Under the pieces are notes generated by a model. It did no database searches and was not told the DNA's origin. It saw nothing but the letters and a program-made list of their open reading frames with translations. The position numbers were made by a program, and so were the translations under genes. A stretch of DNA of 64,000 nt, from NCBI GenBank assembly GCA_052389435.1, contig JBQTIB010000002.1, forward strand, positions 3,868 to 67,867, written 5' to 3'. Every line of letters begins with the position of its first letter. Position 1 is the first letter of the stretch. Source of the DNA: JBQTKD01 sp052389435 (GTDB lineage Bacteria > Actinomycetota > Actinomycetes > Sporichthyales > Sporichthyaceae). This document shows, one piece after another, positions 27,814 through 35,736 of this stretch.

Positions 27814-28170
27814 ATGATGGGTTTCGTTCCCGGCGACCTGCCGATCGCCATCAAGAACGAGCACGTCCAGGTCCAGGCGACCGAGGTCGGCGAGATGACC
27901 CTCGGCTACTTCCGTCTCGCAGCGGGTACCGACCTCGGTCCGGCGCTGGCGGGCTTGCCGGGAGACCACTGCAAGTGCCCGCACTGGGGCTACATGCTCG
28001 AGGGCCGCCTGCTCATGCGCGGTGTCGACGGCGACACCGAGTACGCGGCGGGCCAGGCCTTCTACTGGGCGCCCGGTCACGTGCCGGTCGCGTTGACCGA
28101 CTGCGCGTACGTGGACTTCTCCCCGAGCGCCGAGCTCGCGCCGGTCGTCAAGCACATCACCGGCGGCTGA
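27814..28170 (+). CDS. Cupin-domain protein
   Basis: A 118-residue single-domain cupin. The segments CPHWGYMLEGRLLMRG and YAAGQAFYWAPGHVPV correspond to cupin motifs 1 and 2, with His replaced at some usual metal positions, so metal binding is uncertain. A strong GAGGAGG precedes ATG 27814 by six bases. It is first in an operon with a methyltransferase. Such proteins may be isomerases, epimerases or ligand sensors; nothing here decides which. Confidence 0.83.
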   Translation: MMGFVPGDLPIAIKNEHVQVQATEVGEMTLGYFRLAAGTDLGPALAGLPGDHCKCPHWGYMLEGRLLMRGVDGDTEYAAGQAFYWAPGHVPVALTDCAYVDFSPSAELAPVVKHITGG

Positions 28171-28195
28171 AGCCCCCTCGGAGAGGAGACACGTC

Positions 28196-29023
28196 ATGGG
28201 CGAGATCGACCTGGACGCCGACGCGCAGTTGAAGGCCAAGCACAGGGCGCTGTGGGCGCTCGGCGACTATCCGACGGTCGGCGGTGTCATCGCCGCCGCA
28301 GGTGCGGCCCTGGTGTCCGCGGCCGGGATCGCGGCCGGCATGCGCGTGCTCGACGTCGCCGCCGGCGCGGGCAACGCCTCCCTCCCCGCGGCGCGCACGG
28401 GGGCGGAGGTCGTCGCCAGCGACCTGTGCCCGGCGCTGCTCGCAGTCGGGGAGAAGGCGGCGGCCGAGGCGGGACTGCACCTGCGCTGGGAGGAGGCCGA
28501 CGCGGAGAACCTGCCCTACGAGACCGGCGAGTTCGACGCGGTGCTCTCCTGCGTCGGCGTCATGTTCGCTCCGCACCACGACCGCGCGGCCGGCGAACTG
28601 CTGCGGGTCCTGCGCCCCGGCGGAACCCTCGCGCTGCTCAACTGGACGCCGACCGGCTTCATCGGGCAGATGTTCGCGACCATGAAGCCCTTCGCGCCGC
28701 CTCCGCCGCCCGGGGCCTCACCCCCGCCGCTGTGGGGGGACCCCGATCACGTGCGCTCGCTGCTCGGCGAGGGCGTGGCCGACCTGAGGTTCGCGACCGG
28801 CACCGTGTCGGTGGAGGCATTCGCCGATCCGCTCGAGTTCCGGGAGTTCTTCAAGGCCCGGTACGGCCCCACCATCGCGGTCTACCGGCACGTCGCCGAA
28901 GACCCGGCGAAGGTCGTCGCACTCGACACCGAACTCCTCGCCCTGGCCGAGCGGTTCGACCGAGGCGAGGGTGCGCTGTCGATGCGGTGGGAGTACCTGC
29001 TGACCACGGCCCGCCGCGTCTGA
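28196..29023 (+). CDS. Class I SAM-dependent methyltransferase
   Basis: A 275-residue methyltransferase. SAM motif I is VLDVAAGAGN (51-60), followed by VVASDLCPALL and motif II/III EFDAVLSCVGVMFAPHH. The C-terminal half differs from ubiquinone/menaquinone methyltransferases and contains a PPPPPGASPPP loop near residue 165. It follows the cupin gene by 25 bases under the same TetR-linked promoter. The acceptor is unknown. Working with the glycosyltransferase-hydrolase fusion on one compound is a reasonable inference from the shared control region. Confidence 0.85.
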   Translation: MGEIDLDADAQLKAKHRALWALGDYPTVGGVIAAAGAALVSAAGIAAGMRVLDVAAGAGNASLPAARTGAEVVASDLCPALLAVGEKAAAEAGLHLRWEEADAENLPYETGEFDAVLSCVGVMFAPHHDRAAGELLRVLRPGGTLALLNWTPTGFIGQMFATMKPFAPPPPPGASPPPLWGDPDHVRSLLGEGVADLRFATGTVSVEAFADPLEFREFFKARYGPTIAVYRHVAEDPAKVVALDTELLALAERFDRGEGALSMRWEYLLTTARRV

Positions 29024-29078
29024 GGCCTCGCGCCCGTCGCGACGCTCCGCTCGGGGCCCCTAGGTGTGCCGAAAAAAT

Positions 29079-29140
29079 GCCGATAGCGCAGTAGAGCACC
29101 GCCGAGAGGCCTCGGAACGGTGTTCTAGTGCGCTATCGGC
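29079..29140. terminator. Long palindromic element, bidirectional terminator between convergent genes
   Basis: Arms 29079-29101 and 29118-29140 pair over 23 positions with two mismatches. A further CCGAG/CTCGG pair lies inside. It stands between the end of the methyltransferase (29023) and the end of accE on the other strand (29157). It is preceded by an A6 run, which reads as T6 after the hairpin on the minus strand. The arm CCGATAGCGCAGT is shared with the element at 14135. Confidence 0.8.
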
Positions 29141-29156
29141 GAGAAGTGAGCCGGGG

Positions 29157-29387
29157 TCAGGTGCGCCAGGCGCTCGCGCGCCAGGCGCCTTCGCCGGGGT
29201 AGAGGTGGCGGCGGACTAGACGGCTGCGGTCCGTCCACGCCGACGGGGCCTTTGGCGGCTTTGGCGCCTCGGCGCCCGAACGCGCCGCCAATACCGCCAC
29301 CAGGGCGGCCAACTCGTAGTCGTCCGGAGTGCCGCGCACGATGCGCAGCACCGGACGCGCCGGGGTCTGGTCTTCGGCCTCTGGCAT
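29157..29387 (-). CDS. accE: Acyl-CoA carboxylase epsilon subunit
   Basis: A 76-residue AccE5/PccE-type protein. The N-terminal VLRIVRGTPDDYELAALVAVLAA is the epsilon signature and the end WTDRSRLVRRHLYPGEGAWRASAW is the conserved tail. The subunit bridges AccA3 and AccD in actinobacterial acyl-CoA carboxylases and raises activity. ATG 29387 is chosen because homologues begin just before the VLRIVRG motif. It follows accD by 46 bases on the same strand. Confidence 0.9.
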   Translation of the reverse strand: MPEAEDQTPARPVLRIVRGTPDDYELAALVAVLAARSGAEAPKPPKAPSAWTDRSRLVRRHLYPGEGAWRASAWRT

Positions 29388-29433
29388 GCCGCTCGGGCTC
29401 CTCACTCGTGCCTCGCTCGTTGCGCTCGCTCGG

Positions 29434-31056
29434 CTAGAGCGGGATGTTTCCGTGCTTGCGGGGCGGGAGGGTCTCGCGCTTGCCGCGCAGAGTCCGCAGG
29501 GCGCGGATCAGGTGCACCCGCGTGCTCGACGGCTCGATCACCGCGTCGACGTACCCGCGCTCGGCGGCGATGTAGGGGTTGGCGAGGGTGTCCTCGTACT
29601 CGGTGACGAGCTCCTTGCGCCGGGCGTCCGGATCTGCGGCCGCCGCGATTTCCTTGCGGTACAGGATGTTCGCCGCGCCCTGCGCGCCCATGACCGCGAT
29701 CTGCGCGGTCGGCCAGGCGAAGTTCAGGTCGGCGCCGAGGTGCTTGGAGCCCATGACGTCGTAGGCGCCGCCGTAGGCCTTGCGAGTGATGACGGTGACC
29801 ATCGGGACCGTCGCCTCGCAGTAGGCGTAGAGCAGTTTTGCGCCGCGGCGGATGATGCCGTTCCACTCCTGCGAGGTGCCGGGCAGGAAGCCGGGAACGT
29901 CGACGAGGGTCAGGATCGGCACGTTGAACGCGTCGCAGGTCCGCACGAAGCGCGCGGCCTTCTCCGAGGCGTCGATGTCCAGGGTCCCGGCGAACTGCAT
30001 CGGCTGGTTGGCGACGATGCCGACGCTGTGCCCGTCGACCCGGCCGTACCCGATCAGGATGTTCGGTGCGAACAGGGGCTGGACCTCGAGGAACTCCCCG
30101 TCGTCGACGAGGGCTTCGATGACCCGGTGCATGTCGTACGGGGTGTTCGAGGAGTCCGGGATCAGGGTGTCGAGCGCCCGGTCGTCGTCGGTGATCTCGA
30201 GGTCGGCGGCGTCGTCGAAGGCCGGCGGGTCCGAGAGGTTGTTGCTCGGCAGGTAGGACAGCAGGGCCTTGACGTACTCGAGGGCGTCGGCCTCGTCGCT
30301 GGCCATGTAGTGGGCGTTGCCGGACCGGCTGTTGTGGGTACGCGCACCGCCGAGGTCTTCGAAGCCGACCTCTTCGCCGGTGACCGACTTGATGACCTCG
30401 GGACCGGTGATGAACATGTGCGAGGTCTGATCCACCATCACCACGAAGTCGGTGAGGGCCGGGGAGTAGACGTGCCCGCCGGCGCAGGTGCCCATGATCA
30501 GCGAGATCTGCGGGATGACGCCCGAGGCGCGGGTGTTGCGACGGAAGATCTCCCCGTACAGGCCGAGGGAGACCACGCCCTCCTGGATGCGGGCGCCGGC
30601 CCCCTCGTTGATGCCGACGATCGGGCAGCCGGTCTTGATCGCGAGGTCCATGACCTTGCAGATCTTCTCCCCGTACACCTCGCCGAGGGAGCCGCCGAAG
30701 ATCGTGAAGTCCTGGGAGAACACGCACACCGGACGGCCGTCGACGGTGCCGTAGCCGGTGACCACGCCGTCGCCGTAGGGGCGGTTCTTCTCCAGGCCGA
30801 AGGCGGTGGAGCGGTGGCGGGCGAACTCGTCGAGTTCGACGAAGGAACCGTCGTCGAGCAGCGCCTCGATCCGCTCCCGGGCGGTCATCTTGCCCTTGGC
30901 GTGCTGCTTGGCGATCGCCCGCTCGCCGGCCGCGAACACGGCTTCGTGGTGGCGCACCGACAGCTCTTCGAGCTTGCCCGCGGTGGTGTGGATGTCGATG
31001 TCGTGACTGTCCGGGGGCGAGGCGGGAAGGTCGACCTCGAGCGCAGGTTCTGCCAC
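29434..31056 (-). CDS. accD5: Acyl-CoA carboxylase beta (carboxyltransferase) subunit
   Basis: A 540-residue carboxyltransferase that moves CO2 from biotin to acetyl- or propionyl-CoA. Both crotonase-like halves are present. The N half has INEGAGARIQEGV and MGTCAGGHVYSPALTDF (oxyanion/acyl-CoA site); the C half has LVDVPGFLPGTSQEWNGIIRRGAK and AYGGAYDVMGSKHLGAD. GTG 31056 has AGGAG four bases upstream; longer frames lack a ribosome site. Residues in the second half set acetyl versus propionyl preference, and I cannot decide this by eye. It is divergent from birA. Confidence 0.95.
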   Translation of the reverse strand: MAEPALEVDLPASPPDSHDIDIHTTAGKLEELSVRHHEAVFAAGERAIAKQHAKGKMTARERIEALLDDGSFVELDEFARHRSTAFGLEKNRPYGDGVVTGYGTVDGRPVCVFSQDFTIFGGSLGEVYGEKICKVMDLAIKTGCPIVGINEGAGARIQEGVVSLGLYGEIFRRNTRASGVIPQISLIMGTCAGGHVYSPALTDFVVMVDQTSHMFITGPEVIKSVTGEEVGFEDLGGARTHNSRSGNAHYMASDEADALEYVKALLSYLPSNNLSDPPAFDDAADLEITDDDRALDTLIPDSSNTPYDMHRVIEALVDDGEFLEVQPLFAPNILIGYGRVDGHSVGIVANQPMQFAGTLDIDASEKAARFVRTCDAFNVPILTLVDVPGFLPGTSQEWNGIIRRGAKLLYAYCEATVPMVTVITRKAYGGAYDVMGSKHLGADLNFAWPTAQIAVMGAQGAANILYRKEIAAAADPDARRKELVTEYEDTLANPYIAAERGYVDAVIEPSSTRVHLIRALRTLRGKRETLPPRKHGNIPL

Positions 31057-31132
31057 GTCACTCCTCAAGCACTGGTACAGAAAACAACCCCGCCACCCTA
31101 TTGCTACTCGGGAGTTCGACTTCGACACGCCC

Positions 31133-31138
31133 TACGCT
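31133..31138 (+). promoter_or_regulatory. Leaderless-type -10 element (TACGCT) for birA
   Basis: TACGCT ends seven bases before GTG 31146 with no Shine-Dalgarno in between. The site is in the 89-base divergent space between accD5 and birA. Confidence 0.45.
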
Positions 31139-31145
31139 GTGAGCC

Positions 31146-31982
31146 GTGCGCGAGCCTCTGGATTCAGCCGTTCTGACCGCGTTGCTGCCCGGGCGGGCGG
31201 TCACGGTTCTGCTCGAGACCGGGTCCACCAACGCCGACCTGCGCGCTGCCGCCGTCTCGGGACAGGCGCAGCCGGGCCACCTGGTCGTCGCGGAGTTTCA
31301 GCGCTCCGGCCGAGGACGGCTCGACCGCTCCTGGGATTCCCCCGCCGGAGCCGGGCTCACGTTTTCCGTGCTGGTGGATCCCGGCTCCGTCGCCGTCGAG
31401 CGGTGGGGCTGGTTGCCGCTGCTCACCGGCCTCGCCGTCGCCGAGGCGGCCCGTGCGGTCGCGGGCGTCGAGGCGCGGGTGAAATGGCCCAACGACGTCC
31501 TCGCCGACGGTCGCAAGGTCGCGGGCGTGCTGTGCGAACGGGTCGACGTCGGCGCCAGGGGCCTGGCGATCGTGGGTGTCGGCCTGAACGTCGACACCTC
31601 GGCGGAGGAGCTCCCGGTGCCCCATGCGACGTCGCTGGCGTTGGCCGGCGGCACCGACCTGAACCGGGGCACGCTGCTCGCCGGGATCCTCCAGCGCCTC
31701 GACACGCGCGTCGGCGCCTGGCGCGACGCGGGAGGCGACGCGGCCACGGCCGGACTGGCCGACCTCTACCTGGCCGCGAGCGCCACGCTCGGGCGCGACA
31801 CGACCGTCGCCGTTCCAGGCGGGGAGTCGGTCCAGGGTCACGCGCTGCGGGTGGACGCCTCGGGCGCCCTGGTGCTCCGCACGGTCGACGGCGAGCGAAC
31901 CGTCGCGGCCGGAGACCTGGTGTGGGGCGACTGCGCCGAGCGAGGAACGAGCGAGGACAGGCGCCCCAGCGGGCAGGGCTAG
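31146..31982 (+). CDS. birA: Biotin-[acetyl-CoA-carboxylase] ligase
   Basis: The 278-residue ligase adenylates biotin and attaches it to the AccA3 carrier lysine. No N-terminal repressor HTH is present, so it is the monofunctional type. The biotin loop appears as EFQRSGRGRLDRSWDSP, followed by VKWPNDVL and a KVAGVLCE segment. A C-terminal SH3-like domain is present (VQGHALRVDASGALVL). It is divergent from accD5, its target complex. Confidence 0.93.
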   Translation: MREPLDSAVLTALLPGRAVTVLLETGSTNADLRAAAVSGQAQPGHLVVAEFQRSGRGRLDRSWDSPAGAGLTFSVLVDPGSVAVERWGWLPLLTGLAVAEAARAVAGVEARVKWPNDVLADGRKVAGVLCERVDVGARGLAIVGVGLNVDTSAEELPVPHATSLALAGGTDLNRGTLLAGILQRLDTRVGAWRDAGGDAATAGLADLYLAASATLGRDTTVAVPGGESVQGHALRVDASGALVLRTVDGERTVAAGDLVWGDCAERGTSEDRRPSGQG

Positions 31983-31990
31983 GCCACGAC

Positions 31991-32590
31991 GTGGCTCGGG
32001 GCCGGCCCGTGCTGCTCGAAGGCGAGCACCTCGCGGTGGTGCTGCGCCGGGCCTGGTACACCCTGATCGCGCCGACCGTGGTGCTCCTGCTGTGTGCAGG
32101 GCTCGGGGGCTACGCGGCCGGCCGGATCCCGGCGGGCGACGCCGCAGGGGGCGGGCCGCAGGCCGCGTTGCGGTGGATCGTCGGGGGCACCGCGGTCGCC
32201 GTTGCGCTGCGGTGGTCGGTATGGCCGTTTCTGATCTGGTACTCGAGGTCGCTGCGGATCACCACGGCACGGGTCGTCCTCTGCGACGGGGTGTTCGCGC
32301 GCCGCGGCACCGAGGTTCCGTTGGGGCGCATCACCGAGGTCGGCAGTCGGCGTACCGGACTGCGGCGGGTGCTCGGCGGCGGTCGGTTGACCATTTCCTT
32401 TGCCGGGGGCTACGCCGCGGATCTCTTTCCGGTGCCCGGCGCGCCGGGGCGCGGCTCGGTGTGCCTCGACGACGTTCCGGCCGTGGCCGTCGTCCATCGC
32501 TACCTCGAAGAACTGGTCGCAGCCACGCCGCGGATCGCCTTCCTGCCGCCCAGCCCGCCCGGGGAATCCGAGAGACCTTTTGCTTCCTGA
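31991..32590 (+). CDS. PH-domain membrane protein
   Basis: A 199-residue protein with two hydrophobic helices (about residues 22-42 and 62-80) and a bacterial PH-like domain: SLRITTARVVLCDGVFARRGTEVPLGRITEV. This resembles the gene at 24357, but it lacks the SHOCT tail and ends in a Pro-rich segment. It starts 8 bases after birA and is probably co-transcribed. Function unknown. Confidence 0.8.
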   Translation: MARGRPVLLEGEHLAVVLRRAWYTLIAPTVVLLLCAGLGGYAAGRIPAGDAAGGGPQAALRWIVGGTAVAVALRWSVWPFLIWYSRSLRITTARVVLCDGVFARRGTEVPLGRITEVGSRRTGLRRVLGGGRLTISFAGGYAADLFPVPGAPGRGSVCLDDVPAVAVVHRYLEELVAATPRIAFLPPSPPGESERPFAS

Positions 32591-32784
32591 CCTGCGGCGA
32601 TGCCACTCGTGGGGGTGCGGGTGCCCACAGCTGTTTTCACACCGGTGGACAACCCTGTGGACAGTCGCGGAGGCCTCGAGCAGTCGGGTTTGCAGCGATC
32701 TCGGCCGCCCTCCCCGGCGCGCGCACAAAACGCCACGAAAAGGAAGGTAAAGCGAGTTCCCCGAGAACTGGCCCCTGATCGCTT

Positions 32785-32790
32785 TACCAT
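32785..32790 (+). promoter_or_regulatory. Leaderless-type -10 element (TACCAT) for the response regulator
   Basis: TACCAT is separated by six bases (CGGGCC) from ATG 32797. The 206-base region upstream contains two near matches to the DnaA-box core TGTGGACAA, each one base off, around 32645-32665. Nothing else is recognisable there. Confidence 0.45.
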
Positions 32791-32796
32791 CGGGCC

Positions 32797-33468
<672 letters not shown>

Positions 33469-33501
33469 AGGCGATACCCGCAACGGGGGCTTTGGTAGTC
33501 C

Positions 33502-34758
33502 ATGGCTAGGCGACTGGTCCTTTCCACGCTGGCGGTCGTCGTGGTCGTCGTGCTGCTGCTCGGCGTACCCCTGGGTGTCGCCATGCGCAACGGCATCCTG
33601 AGCAGCGCGAACGACAGCCTGCGCTCCGAGGCGCAACGGGTGCTCAACACCATCCAGGTGCGCGCCGAGCTCGGCGACGCCATCGACAGCGAGGCGCTCA
33701 ACCGGCTGGTTTCCCCCAACCGAAGCGCCACCGTCGTCCTCGACGACGACCGAGTGCTCACCCTCGGCGCCCCGCCGCCCCGCGGCGGGGATTCGCTGAG
33801 CCTGACGATCGGCGACGCCCGCAGCGGCGACCGCGTCACGGTGGCCGAGCCCCGCAACCGGGTCAACAGCCAGATTCGCAAGGCCTGGCTGCTGATCCTC
33901 ATCGAGGCGCTGTTCGCGCTCGCGACCGCGGGCGCGCTCGCCGCCCTGCAGGCCCGCAGCCTGACGCGTCCGCTGATCGAGCTCGCCGAGACCGCCGAGC
34001 GGTTCGGCTCCTCCGACGCCGCCAAGCGTCGGCACCGTCGCAGCTACGGCCTGCCGGAGGTGGACCGCGTGGCCGCCGGGCTCGAGCGAAGCGCCGAGCG
34101 TATCAACCGGATCCGGGGGGGCGAACGCGCGTTCGCCGCGAACGCCAGCCACCAACTCCGCACCCCCCTGACCGCCCTGTCCATGCGGTTGGAGGAGATC
34201 GCGATGTCCGACGACCTCGACGTCATGCGCGACGAGGCCAACGTCGCGCTCGGCCAGGTCGAACGGCTCACCGAGGTCGTCGAGCAGTTGCTCACCAGCC
34301 ACCGCACCCCGCCGGTCGTCGCCGGCGAGGTCGTCGAGATCGACAAGATCGTCGGTCAGCAGATCGACGAGTGGGGCGCGGCGCTGCGCAAGCTCGGCCG
34401 CAACATCCAGCTCGTCGGCGTCCCGGCGCTCACGGCACGGGCGAACGCCGCCTCGGTGTCGCAGATCCTCGCGACGCTGGTGGAGAACGCCCTGCACCAC
34501 GGCGGCGGCGTCGTCTCCATCCGCACGCGCACCGTCGGGGGGTCCGTCGTCATCGAGGTCACCGACGAAGGCAGCGGCGTCTCCGAGGAACTCGGCCACC
34601 GCATCTTCGAGCCCGGTGTGTCCGGCGGGCAGAGCACGGGCAAGGGCCTGGCCCTGGCTCGCGACCTCGCTCGGGCCGACGGCGCCCGACTCGAGCTCGT
34701 CCAGCAGCGGCCCGCGGTGTTCGCGCTCTTCCTCGCAGCACCCGAGTTCCCCACCTGA
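33502..34758 (+). CDS. HAMP-domain sensor histidine kinase
   Basis: A 418-residue membrane kinase. Transmembrane helices lie at about 5-27 and 128-149 around a short (100-residue) extracytoplasmic sensor. A HAMP linker (ARSLTRPLIELAETAERF) follows, then the H-box with H217 in NASHQLRTPLTAL. The ATPase domain has an N-box (ATLVENALHH) and a G-box (DEGSGVSEELGHRIFEPG). It partners the response regulator just upstream. The G2 region GGQSTGKGLALARDLA is unusual but intact. Confidence 0.92.
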   Translation: MARRLVLSTLAVVVVVVLLLGVPLGVAMRNGILSSANDSLRSEAQRVLNTIQVRAELGDAIDSEALNRLVSPNRSATVVLDDDRVLTLGAPPPRGGDSLSLTIGDARSGDRVTVAEPRNRVNSQIRKAWLLILIEALFALATAGALAALQARSLTRPLIELAETAERFGSSDAAKRRHRRSYGLPEVDRVAAGLERSAERINRIRGGERAFAANASHQLRTPLTALSMRLEEIAMSDDLDVMRDEANVALGQVERLTEVVEQLLTSHRTPPVVAGEVVEIDKIVGQQIDEWGAALRKLGRNIQLVGVPALTARANAASVSQILATLVENALHHGGGVVSIRTRTVGGSVVIEVTDEGSGVSEELGHRIFEPGVSGGQSTGKGLALARDLARADGARLELVQQRPAVFALFLAAPEFPT

Positions 34759-34819
34759 CCCGAGGTCGGCCATGGCGCTGCGCCGCTGGGCGCACGCGTC
34801 GGTGGACAATGGGGGCGTG

Positions 34820-35122
34820 ATGTTCGTACTGATGGTGCTGCTCGTCGCCGTGGTCGTGTTCGGCGTTGCCGCCGTCGCCGCCGGAGCGGGCGGAACGCTC
34901 GCCGACGCCGCGCTGGACCGGGCGCCGTGGCGCGCGCCCGAGGAGCCCCTGGCGGCGGCCGATCTCGAAACTGTCCGCTTTCCCTCGGCGATCCGCGGCT
35001 ACCGCATGGACCTCGTCGACGCGGTCCTCGATCGCGCGGCCGCCGCGCTCGCCGCACGCGACGCCGAAATTCTCGCCCTGCGGGCCGAGGTCCGTGCCGC
35101 GCGCGCGGGCGAGGGCTACTGA
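34820..35122 (+). CDS. DivIVA-domain membrane protein
   Basis: A 100-residue protein with an N-terminal membrane helix (MFVLMVLLVAVVVFGVAAVAA) and a DivIVA-type segment, VRFPSAIRGYRMDLVDAVLDR. A coiled coil rich in Ala, Arg and Glu follows. The RGYRMDxVD core is typical of short actinobacterial DivIVA-domain proteins beside tag, as I recall for M. tuberculosis Rv1209/Rv1210. GTG 34817, one codon earlier, is an alternative start. The tag gene begins 4 bases after its stop. Confidence 0.8.
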   Translation: MFVLMVLLVAVVVFGVAAVAAGAGGTLADAALDRAPWRAPEEPLAAADLETVRFPSAIRGYRMDLVDAVLDRAAAALAARDAEILALRAEVRAARAGEGY

Positions 35123-35125
35123 GCC

Positions 35126-35701
35126 GTGGCCGACCTCGCGGCAGGTCCCGACGGACGCCTGCGCTGCGCATGGGGCATGTCCACGCAGGACTACGTCGCC
35201 TACCACGACACCGAATGGGGTCGTCCCGTCCACGGAGACGACGCCCTGTTCGAACGCATGACCCTGGAGGCGTTTCAGTCGGGGCTGTCCTGGATCACGA
35301 TCCTGCGCAAGCGCGAGGCCTTCCGCGCTGCGTTTGCGAACTTCTCGATCCCGGCCGTCGCCGCGTTCACCGAAGCCGACGCCACGCGTCTGATGGCGGA
35401 CGAGGGGATCGTGCGCAACCGGGCCAAGATCGCCGCGGCGATGCGCAACGCCCGCGTGGCCGCAGAGCTGGCGCCGGGGGAGTTGGACGCTCTGCTGTGG
35501 TCCTTCGCCCCGGCCCCGCGTCCGCGTCCGCGCACCCTGGCCGAGGTTCCGGCCCAGACCGCGGAATCCAAGGCGCTCGCCAAGGAACTGAAGCGACGCG
35601 GCTTCTCCTTCGTCGGACCGACGACCGCCTACGCGCTCATGCAGGCGACCGGGATGGCCGACGACCATCTCGCCGGCTGCGCCGTGAGTCCTACGCCGTG
35701 A
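35126..35701 (+). CDS. tag: DNA-3-methyladenine glycosylase I
   Basis: A 191-residue base-excision repair enzyme that removes 3-methyladenine. The zinc-site residues can be assigned as C14 (RLRCAWG), H27 (YHDTEWG), H181 and C185 (DDHLAGC). The helix with FERMTLEAFQSGLSWITILRKR is the family core. GTG 35126 follows the DivIVA-domain gene closely. The last residues, SPTP, are encoded by the first unit of a 14-base tandem repeat that continues beyond the stop. Confidence 0.92.
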   Translation: MADLAAGPDGRLRCAWGMSTQDYVAYHDTEWGRPVHGDDALFERMTLEAFQSGLSWITILRKREAFRAAFANFSIPAVAAFTEADATRLMADEGIVRNRAKIAAAMRNARVAAELAPGELDALLWSFAPAPRPRPRTLAEVPAQTAESKALAKELKRRGFSFVGPTTAYALMQATGMADDHLAGCAVSPTP

Positions 35702-35736
35702 GTCCTGCGCAGTGAGTCCTGCGCCGTGAGTCCTAC
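35681..35736. repeat. Four-copy 14-base tandem repeat at the tag 3' end
   Basis: Units GCCGTGAGTCCTAC, GCCGTGAGTCCTGC, GCAGTGAGTCCTGC and GCCGTGAGTCCTAC lie head to tail. They cover the tag stop codon, the short convergent gap and the stop codon of the secreted protein on the other strand. The unit is not a multiple of three, so copy-number change would shift the tag C-terminus. Confidence 0.9.

Noticed and set aside
32640..32670. Possible replication origin (DnaA-box-like TGTGGACA)
   Set aside because: Only two one-off matches, and no dnaA, dnaN or A/T-rich unwinding region nearby.
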